Source: Alphaproteobacteria bacterium (GTDB lineage Bacteria > Pseudomonadota > Alphaproteobacteria > Micropepsales > Micropepsaceae). Taken from it: a stretch of DNA of 64,000 nt. This document shows positions 57,064 through 64,000 of the stretch, piece by piece. The first letter of the stretch is position 1. Each line of letters opens with the position of its first letter. The DNA lies in the NCBI GenBank assembly GCA_016125165.1, contig WGMH01000003.1:124001-188000 (forward strand), read 5' to 3'. The notes under the pieces are model-generated. The model saw only the letters and a program-made list of their open reading frames with translations. It had not been told where the DNA came from and did no database searches. A program made the translations under genes and the position numbers.

Positions 57064-58050
57064 TCAGAAATGCGTGTAACCCGCCTCAGACAGGGAAATA
57101 AGGTTTCCCGCGCGATCCAGCAATCCGGTTCCCGAGCCTTGCTCGACCCGCCCTATTTCACTGACACGCACACCGCAGTCCCGTGCCGCCGCAAAAATGG
57201 CATTCCGGCTCGACTGCGGGGCCGTGAAGGCTATCTGATAGTCGTCGCCTGCGACGACGGCCCTTTGAACCACGCCTTTGCCCCACAGTTTCTCAAGAGC
57301 TTCCGAGAGCGGAACCTGCGCGGAATCCACAACGATGCGCACATCGGAAACCTCCGCGACGTGGCCAAGGTCGGCCATGAGGCCATCCGAGACATCCAAT
57401 GATGCAGATGCAATGCCTCGCAATCGGGCGCCGAATTCCGGCGACGGGCTTGGACAGCGATAGCTTGAAATCAGAAATGTTCGGGCGTCGTCTGAAAGCT
57501 GAGCGCCGCCGCCCCTCAGAATCTCGAGGCCCCCGCCGGCATCCCCTATGGTGCCCGTCACGAACACAAGGTCGCCCGGCCTCGCGCCCGCACGGCGAAT
57601 GGCTTCACCTCTCGGCACGGTACCGATCATGGAGATGGAGATCGTGACGGGTCCCGGCGTGGCGGTCGTATCTCCACCCAACAAAGAAATGCCCCACGCT
57701 TTTTGGTCCCGGGCAAGACCCTCGGCGAACGCGGTGAGCCAGGGCATCGAAGTCTGCTGTGGAATGCTCAACGAAAGCAGGTAGCCGGTTGGCGTGGCAC
57801 CCTTTGCCGCCAGATCCGAAACGTTTACGCGCAGCGCTTTCTGCGCCACCAGATCCGCGGGATCGGCGGCAAAAAAATGTACGCCTTCAACAATCGCATC
57901 CGTCTTGAGCACCAAATCCTGGCCAGCGGGAGGCGCAAGCAGCGCTACGTCATCTCGCAATCCATAGGCACCGGGGTCGGTCGCGAGCGGCGCAAATAGC
58001 TGCGCAATAAGTTCGAATTCGCCAGGACGGCTAGAACTGGAGCTCGTCAT
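57064..58050 (-). CDS. thiL: Thiamine-monophosphate kinase
   Basis: GEFELIAQLFAPL, LRDDVALLAPPAGQDLVLKTDAIVEGVHF, SLDVSDGLMADLGHVAEVS. Confidence 0.95.
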   Translation of the reverse strand: MTSSSSSRPGEFELIAQLFAPLATDPGAYGLRDDVALLAPPAGQDLVLKTDAIVEGVHFFAADPADLVAQKALRVNVSDLAAKGATPTGYLLSLSIPQQTSMPWLTAFAEGLARDQKAWGISLLGGDTTATPGPVTISISMIGTVPRGEAIRRAGARPGDLVFVTGTIGDAGGGLEILRGGGAQLSDDARTFLISSYRCPSPSPEFGARLRGIASASLDVSDGLMADLGHVAEVSDVRIVVDSAQVPLSEALEKLWGKGVVQRAVVAGDDYQIAFTAPQSSRNAIFAAARDCGVRVSEIGRVEQGSGTGLLDRAGNLISLSEAGYTHF

Positions 58051-58519
58051 CGGGCGGCACCTCACCGAATTCGGGAGCGCGCTTTCTGTGGGCGAGTTTG
58101 TCGAGCACCGCGTTCACAAACGATGGCTCCTCGCCCTGAAAGAACGCGTGCGCGATTTCCATGTACTCATCGATCACCACTTTGGCAGGAACGTCCTTTC
58201 GGGCGATCAGCTCATAAACACCGGCACGCAAAATTGCGCGGAGAATGGAATCGATGCGTTGAAGCTTCCAGCCTTCTGCAAGTCCCCGCGCGATGGCCCG
58301 ATCGATTTCGACCTGATGATGCGGAACACCGCGCACGAGATCGCCAAAGAACGTCTCATCGGGCTCGCCAGGAGAAAGCTCTGTATCGCGGCCGAACCGA
58401 TGATCGACAAACTCCTGTGCCACCTCCTCCGCATCCGCCCCGGCGAGTTCCATCTGATAAATGGCCTGAACCGCCGCGAGCCTCGCGGCCCGGCGCGCTT
58501 GCGGATTGGTGTCGCTCAT
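58031..58519 (-). CDS. nusB: Transcription antitermination factor NusB
   Basis: [59 protein letters not shown]. Confidence 0.95.
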   Translation of the reverse strand: MSDTNPQARRAARLAAVQAIYQMELAGADAEEVAQEFVDHRFGRDTELSPGEPDETFFGDLVRGVPHHQVEIDRAIARGLAEGWKLQRIDSILRAILRAGVYELIARKDVPAKVVIDEYMEIAHAFFQGEEPSFVNAVLDKLAHRKRAPEFGEVPPDDELQF

Positions 58520-58974
58520 CGATGCACGCCAAGCCGCGTACGAATGGCCATCAGCGCCAGACAAGCGCGCGCCGCATCTCCGCCCTTGTCGAGCCGGTCG
58601 CGCGCGGCGCGTTCAAGCGCCTGCTCTTCGTTCTCGACCGTGAGAATACCGTTGCCGATGCACAGCCCATGATCGAGCCCCAGGCGCATCAGGCCCGCCG
58701 ACGACTGATTGGCGACGATCTCGAAATGATATGTCTCGCCCCGGATCACGCAGCCGAGCGCGATGAAGCCATCGAAGGTCTTGCCCGCACCCTCACCCGC
58801 CTTGGCGGCAAACAGGATTGCAGACGGAATCTCGAGTGCCCCCGGAACCGCGATGCGCTCGAAATGTGCGCCCGCCTTCTCCAGCGCTGCCGTCGCACCG
58901 TCCAGAAGCGCATCGGAGATGTGCGCGTAAAACCGCGCCTCGACGATCAGAATATTGGGAGGGCTCGTAACCAT
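58516..58974 (-). CDS. ribH: 6,7-dimethyl-8-ribityllumazine synthase
   Basis: [58 protein letters not shown]. Confidence 0.96.
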   Translation of the reverse strand: MVTSPPNILIVEARFYAHISDALLDGATAALEKAGAHFERIAVPGALEIPSAILFAAKAGEGAGKTFDGFIALGCVIRGETYHFEIVANQSSAGLMRLGLDHGLCIGNGILTVENEEQALERAARDRLDKGGDAARACLALMAIRTRLGVHR

Positions 58975-60101
58975 CAGCTTTCCTTGGTGCCGCGAATGGG
59001 ATGGGTCCCAACGATATTAAGGCCGTACCCATCCAGTGCCACGATCTTCTTTTCCGGGGTATCGGTGAGAAGGACCATTTCCTTGATGCCCAGATCGAGC
59101 AGAATCTGGGCGCCCACGCCATACTCCTTGACGCGGCGGCGGTCGATATCCTCATCGACACGCTTGAGGACCACGTCGGAGATGAAGGTGGGCCGCGTCT
59201 GCCGCAATACGACAACGACCCCTCGCCCCTTCTCCGCGATGATGCGCATGGACTCGCCCAGCACATCCCGCTCATAGGGCTTGTATGACAGCAGGTCGCT
59301 GAAGATGTTGAGCGCGTGCATGCGCACCAGCACCGGCTCATCCGTCGTGATGTCGCCTTTGATCAGCGCCACATGTTCGGCGTATTCCATCGTGTTCACA
59401 TAGACATTCATGTTCCATGTGCCGCCATTATGGCTCTCAAAGGTGGTTTCGACCGCGCGCTCAACCAGATGATCATATTTCCGGCGATAGGCGATCAGGT
59501 CGGAAATCGTTCCGATCTTCAGACCATGCAACTGCGCAAAAGGCACGAGGTCCGGCAGACGGGCCATCGTGCCATCGTCATTCATGATCTCGCAGATCAC
59601 GCCCGCCGGATTGAGGCCCGCCAGGCGCGCAATATCGACAGAGGCTTCCGTGTGGCCCGCGCGGACAAGCGTGCCGCCATCGCGCGCAACCAGCGGGAAC
59701 ACGTGGCCAGGCATCGTGATGTCCTGCGGGCCCTTGGTTGAATCGATGGCGACAGAAATCGTGTGGGCACGATCGTGAGCCGAAATACCGGTTGAAATGC
59801 CCTCACGTGCCTCGATGGAGACGGTGAATGCCGTTTGCAGCGGCGTCCCGTTGGTCTGCGTCATCATCGGGATCTGCAGTTCGTTCGCGCGCTTTTGTGT
59901 CAGCGCCAGGCAGATGAGCCCACGTCCATATTTCGCCATGAAGTTGATGGATTGCGGCGTACACATCTGCGCCGGAATGACGAGATCGCCTTCGTTCTCG
60001 CGATCATCGGCGTCCATCAGGATGAACATCTTGCCGTTGCGCGCATCCTCGATCACGTCTTCGATCTTGGAAATGTAATCGTGATAAACCGACACATTCA
60101 T
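58974..60101 (-). CDS. ribB: 3,4-dihydroxy-2-butanone-4-phosphate synthase fused to degenerate GTP cyclohydrolase II-like domain (RibBX-type)
   Basis: [59 protein letters not shown]-terminal domain lacks the Cys ligands. Confidence 0.92.
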   Translation of the reverse strand: MNVSVYHDYISKIEDVIEDARNGKMFILMDADDRENEGDLVIPAQMCTPQSINFMAKYGRGLICLALTQKRANELQIPMMTQTNGTPLQTAFTVSIEAREGISTGISAHDRAHTISVAIDSTKGPQDITMPGHVFPLVARDGGTLVRAGHTEASVDIARLAGLNPAGVICEIMNDDGTMARLPDLVPFAQLHGLKIGTISDLIAYRRKYDHLVERAVETTFESHNGGTWNMNVYVNTMEYAEHVALIKGDITTDEPVLVRMHALNIFSDLLSYKPYERDVLGESMRIIAEKGRGVVVVLRQTRPTFISDVVLKRVDEDIDRRRVKEYGVGAQILLDLGIKEMVLLTDTPEKKIVALDGYGLNIVGTHPIRGTKES

Positions 60102-60691
60102 GATTTCACCAGCCGCGCCACATAGCGCGCCATCAGATCGACTTCGAGATTGACCTTGCCACCGCGTTTCGCGCCGCCAAGCGTTGTGACCTTCTGCGTG
60201 TGCGGAATGATGTTCACGCCGAAACGTGCGCCATCGACATCATTGACCGTCAGTGAGACACCGTCGATGCACACGGAGCCTTTCGGCGCAATGAAGCGCG
60301 CGAGCGCCACCGGCACCTGAAAGGTCAGCCGCGTGGATTCGCCGTCCGGTTTGATTTCCACAATGTCCGCCACGCCATCGACATGGCCGGTGACGATGTG
60401 ACCGCCTAGTTCATCGCCCACGCGCATCGGCCGTTCGAGATTGACCTTCGTGCCGGGCTTCCAGGAGCCGAGAGTCGTTTTCGACAACGTCTCCCCGGAG
60501 GCGGTGAAGGCGAACCAGCGATCCTTGGTGGAGCCCTTGTCCACAACGGTCATGCACGCGCCGCTGCAGGCTATCGAAGCTCCCATGTCGATCTGGCTCA
60601 CGTCATAGTGCGTGGCGATAACGACGTGCAGGTCGCCGCGCTGCTCCACATGGCGTACTTCGCCGACATCGGTGACAATTCCCGTGAACAT
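60098..60691 (-). CDS. ribE: Riboflavin synthase alpha subunit
   Basis: MFTGIVTDVGEV, SIACSGACMTVV, GDELGGHIVTGHVDG. Confidence 0.95.
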   Translation of the reverse strand: MFTGIVTDVGEVRHVEQRGDLHVVIATHYDVSQIDMGASIACSGACMTVVDKGSTKDRWFAFTASGETLSKTTLGSWKPGTKVNLERPMRVGDELGGHIVTGHVDGVADIVEIKPDGESTRLTFQVPVALARFIAPKGSVCIDGVSLTVNDVDGARFGVNIIPHTQKVTTLGGAKRGGKVNLEVDLMARYVARLVKS

Positions 60692-60700
60692 GCGATCCTT

Positions 60701-61801
60701 TTAGGCTTTGGCGGCCAACGTTTCCAGCACGTCGTCACCCAGTTGGCGCAAGGTAAGCCTTTCAAAGCGCGGGGCCATTCCAAGACCCGCTGCGGAAAGC
60801 GCGGAAACGGCAGGACGGCCAACCCCGCCGAGCAGGGCCGGCGCATGGAAGACCTCCAGCCTGTCCGCAGCACCGGCATCGAGGAAGGCGGCGTGCATGC
60901 CGGCCCCGCCCTCAACCAAAAGCCGCGTGATCCCGCGCGCTGCGAGATCGCCAAGAACGGCGGTGATGGACGGGTGACCGCCCGCTTCAGCCACCTGCAC
61001 AATCTCAACACCCAGCGCGACCAGATCGGCGCGTGGTTCGGACAATGTGTAAACGATCACCGGAACCTGTTTTGCCGTCTTCGCCAGCTTCGATGAAACC
61101 GGCAGGCGGAGCATGCTGTCGAGCACCACGCGGACGGGCGAGCGATCTTCCAGTCCCGGCAGACGACAGGTGAGGTCGGGATCATCCGCCAGCGCTGTTT
61201 CGATACCCACAAGTATCGCATCGTGTTTCGCGCGGAGCAGATGACCAAAACGGCGCGCATCCTCGCCCGTGATCCATTTGCTTTCGCCGTTGGCGGCGGC
61301 GATACGGCCATCGAGGCTTTGCGCGATCTTCAGCGTCACGCGCGGGCGGTTCGCGCTCCTGTTCTGAAAGAAGCCTTCGTTCAGGTCACGCGCCTGTTTT
61401 TCCATAACAGATGTTATAATAAATAATCCCGCATCCCGCAAGATTTCGAAGCCGCGGCCGGAGACGCGCGGATCCGGGTCCTCGATCGCGCATACGACAC
61501 GCGCAATCCCAGCCTTCACCAGCGCCTCGGCACAGGGCGGCGTTTGGCCGTGATGGGCGCATGGTTCAAGCGTCACGTATGCAGTTGCGCCTGAGGCAGC
61601 ATCGCCGGCCTGTATGAGTGCTACGGTCTCGGCATGCGGACGCCCGCCCCTCTGCGTCCAGCCTCTGCCAACCACACGGCCCTCTTTCACAATCACGCAG
61701 CCTACCGCAGGATTCGGTGCAACCTGCCCAAGTCCGCGTGCGGCCAGCGATAGCGCATGGCGCATGTGACGAAGATCGGTTTCGGAAGCTCTATCGCTCA
61801 T
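60701..61801 (-). CDS. ribD: Bifunctional diaminohydroxyphosphoribosylaminopyrimidine deaminase / reductase RibD
   Basis: HAETVALIQAG, VTLEPCAHHGQTPPCAEALVKAG, LKIAQSLDGRIAAANGESKWITGEDAR. Confidence 0.96.
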   Translation of the reverse strand: MSDRASETDLRHMRHALSLAARGLGQVAPNPAVGCVIVKEGRVVGRGWTQRGGRPHAETVALIQAGDAASGATAYVTLEPCAHHGQTPPCAEALVKAGIARVVCAIEDPDPRVSGRGFEILRDAGLFIITSVMEKQARDLNEGFFQNRSANRPRVTLKIAQSLDGRIAAANGESKWITGEDARRFGHLLRAKHDAILVGIETALADDPDLTCRLPGLEDRSPVRVVLDSMLRLPVSSKLAKTAKQVPVIVYTLSEPRADLVALGVEIVQVAEAGGHPSITAVLGDLAARGITRLLVEGGAGMHAAFLDAGAADRLEVFHAPALLGGVGRPAVSALSAAGLGMAPRFERLTLRQLGDDVLETLAAKA

Positions 61802-62146
61802 TGATTCAGTCTATCAGGCACGCGCAGATTCGCCGCGCCATCACTGGAACGGTCTGCCTGTACGCAAATGTCGGTATGTAGGGGAAATGGGGATCGCAGC
61901 GATGCGCTGCAAGGGGCAAGGCCGGAAATATTTTTCCTGCGCGATTCATTTGCCAAAACAGATGCTTGCGCGACCAAATGCGGACCCGTGCGCTTGCGCA
62001 TTTTCGAATCTTGCGCGCCGCGCGGGAAAAGAAAAATCATTCACTCGCCTCATCCTGAGGAATTCCAAGGCGCTCGCCTCTGAAGTCCGCGGCAGTCCGT
62101 GGCGAAGCACAATGTGTCTTAAGGGTGCACGGCCAGCGCGAAACCG

Positions 62147-62605
62147 TCAGTCCTTGTCGCCGGACATTTCACCCAGTAGCGCCTCGAAATCCTTGGTCTC
62201 GCGAAAGTTCTTGTAGACCGAGGCAAAGCGCACATAGGCCACCTTGTCTAGGCTCTGCAGCGCCTGCATCACCAGCTCGCCGATCATCGTGGACGGAATC
62301 TCGTTTTCGCCCAGGCTTTCCAGACGGCGAACGATCCCCGTGACACTGCGTTCGATGCGCTCGGCTTCCACCGGGCGTTTGCGCAGCGCATGCGCCAGCG
62401 AGCGTTCCAACTTGTCGCGATCGAAGGGCTCGCGCCGTCCCGACTTCTTCACCACGATCAGCTCACGCAGCTGCACGCGTTCGAAGGTGGTGAAGCGTCC
62501 GCCACAGGCCGGGCAATGACGCCGCCTGCGGATGGCCGAATTGTCTTCCGACGGGCGGCTATCCTTCACCTGACTATCGTCATGACCGCAGAACGGGCAG
62601 CGCAT
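62147..62605 (-). CDS. nrdR: Transcriptional repressor NrdR
   Basis: [66 protein letters not shown]. Confidence 0.97.
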   Translation of the reverse strand: MRCPFCGHDDSQVKDSRPSEDNSAIRRRRHCPACGGRFTTFERVQLRELIVVKKSGRREPFDRDKLERSLAHALRKRPVEAERIERSVTGIVRRLESLGENEIPSTMIGELVMQALQSLDKVAYVRFASVYKNFRETKDFEALLGEMSGDKD

Positions 62606-62626
62606 GGTTTTCGGCTTCCTTGATGA

Positions 62627-63931
62627 TTATTGGTAGATCGGAAACTTGGCGCACAACTCTCCGACACGCGCGCGCACAGATGCTTCGACGGCAGCATCGC
62701 CCTCTTCGCCCCTTGCGGCCACCGCTTCCACCACTTCGACAATCAGCTTGCCGATGGTGCGGAATTCAGCCGGACCAAAGCCGCGCGTGGTGCCCGCCGG
62801 CGAACCCAGGCGAATGCCCGAGGTGATCGCGGGCTTTTCCGTGTCGAATGGAATGGCGTTCTTGTTGGTGGTGATCGCGGCGCGATCCAGCGCGCGTTCG
62901 GTGGCGCGGCCGGTCGCCTTTTTCGGTCGCAGATCGACCAGCATCACGTGCGTGTCCGTACCGCCGGACACAATATCGAGGCCTTCGGCGTGCAGCGTCT
63001 CGGCAAGAACCTTCGCGTTCTCCACAACATTGCGCGCGTAAATCTTGAACTCCGGCCGCAACGCCTCTCCAAAGGCCACAGCCTTTGCCGCAATTACATG
63101 CATCAGCGGGCCGCCCTGAAGCCCGGGGAATACTGCCGAATTGATCTTCTTTCCAAGATCGAGATCGCGCGACAGGATCATGCCGCCGCGCGGCCCCCGC
63201 AATGTCTTGTGCGTCGTGGTGGTAACAACGTGCGCATAGTCGAGCGGGTTGGGATGAACACCGCCCGCCACCAGACCGGCAAAGTGCGCCATGTCCACCA
63301 TGAAATACGCGCCTACGGAATCGGCGATTTCGCGGAAACGCTTGAAGTCGATGAAGCGCGCATAGGCCGAACCGCCCGCGATAATGAGCTTAGGCTTGTT
63401 CGCCTTCGCCGTGGCTTCCAATTCGTCCATGTCGATGCGGTGGTCCTGACGGCGCACGGTGTAGGACACCGGCTTGAACCATTTGCCCGACTGATTGACC
63501 GGCGAACCATGCGTGAGGTGACCACCTGCCGCCAGATCGAGCCCCATAAAGGTGTCGCCGGGCTGCATGAGCGCAAAAAACACCGCCTGATTGGCCTGGG
63601 CGCCGGAATGGGGCTGCACATTGGCGAAGTCGCATGCGAAAAGGCGCCTGGCGCGGTCGATGGCCAGTTCTTCGGCGATGTCCACGTATTCGCAGCCGCC
63701 ATAGTAACGGCGGCCCGGATAGCCTTCGGCATACTTGTTGGTGAGGACGGAACCTTGCGCTTCCATGACCGCCTTCGAGACGATGTTTTCGGAAGCGATC
63801 AGCTCGATCTTGTCGCGCTGGCGGCCAAGTTCCTGCGCAATGGCGGTGGCCACTTCGGGGTCCCGCGCACTCAGATCATCATTGAAAAAGCTGGCGCTGC
63901 GCGACCCGGTCGCGTTTTCGACTGCCGACAT
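62627..63931 (-). CDS. glyA: Serine hydroxymethyltransferase
   Basis: [59 protein letters not shown]. Confidence 0.97.
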   Translation of the reverse strand: MSAVENATGSRSASFFNDDLSARDPEVATAIAQELGRQRDKIELIASENIVSKAVMEAQGSVLTNKYAEGYPGRRYYGGCEYVDIAEELAIDRARRLFACDFANVQPHSGAQANQAVFFALMQPGDTFMGLDLAAGGHLTHGSPVNQSGKWFKPVSYTVRRQDHRIDMDELEATAKANKPKLIIAGGSAYARFIDFKRFREIADSVGAYFMVDMAHFAGLVAGGVHPNPLDYAHVVTTTTHKTLRGPRGGMILSRDLDLGKKINSAVFPGLQGGPLMHVIAAKAVAFGEALRPEFKIYARNVVENAKVLAETLHAEGLDIVSGGTDTHVMLVDLRPKKATGRATERALDRAAITTNKNAIPFDTEKPAITSGIRLGSPAGTTRGFGPAEFRTIGKLIVEVVEAVAARGEEGDAAVEASVRARVGELCAKFPIYQ

Positions 63932-64000
63932 ACCCTACCTCACCGAAATGCCTGGCACGGGATGCCCTGACGCTGGCCGCCGGACCGTACCTGTCGTGCC

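Noticed and set aside
58123-59277. 384-aa plus-strand ORF
   Set aside because: Antisense to nusB, ribH and ribB.
61802-62146. FMN riboswitch (RFN element) upstream of ribD
   Set aside because: Conserved RFN blocks could not be recognised on the minus strand.
62630-63970. 446-aa plus-strand ORF
   Set aside because: Shadow of glyA, whose SHMT motifs are unambiguous.
1-64000. CRISPR arrays, IS elements, prophage genes, toxin-antitoxin modules
   Set aside because: No regularly spaced direct repeats, transposase/integrase signatures or phage structural genes were seen; two tRNA genes have no attached integrase.

Overview
This 64 kb window looks like an ordinary, gene-dense, high-GC chromosomal segment, most likely from an alphaproteobacterium. 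Conserved housekeeping blocks include aminotransferase-hom-glpX-recJ, rplM-rpsI, DUF177-rpmF-plsX-fabH-ihfA-merR, hppA, and thiL-nusB-ribH-ribB(X)-ribE-ribD-nrdR-glyA. There are two tRNA genes, Glu(TTC) and Pro(GGG). I saw no IS element, prophage or CRISPR array. The most interesting accessory content is as follows. (1) An unannotated 48-aa ORF at 7885..8031 (-), below the cutoff of the ORF track, has a strong Shine-Dalgarno sequence, a W-x-x-P leader-like motif and a C-terminal Ser. It lies 11 nt upstream of a family 2 glycosyltransferase and is a candidate RiPP precursor. (2) A divergent locus at 19.5-22.1 kb encodes an HprK-like P-loop kinase, a free-standing PqqD-type RRE protein and a PRMT-like methyltransferase, with no lasso cyclase or protease and no PQQ genes. 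It resembles a minimal, non-canonical peptide-modification system. (3) A dispersed palindromic repeat is inserted in frame within ctaA. (4) A ClpP paralogue has the catalytic Asp replaced by Asn. (5) Three proteins are tandem-domain duplications: a TetR-TetR regulator, a double winged-helix regulator and a double DsbA/GST-kappa-like protein. (6) RibB is fused to a degenerate GTP cyclohydrolase II domain. All functional calls come from reading motifs and translations; no database search was run.
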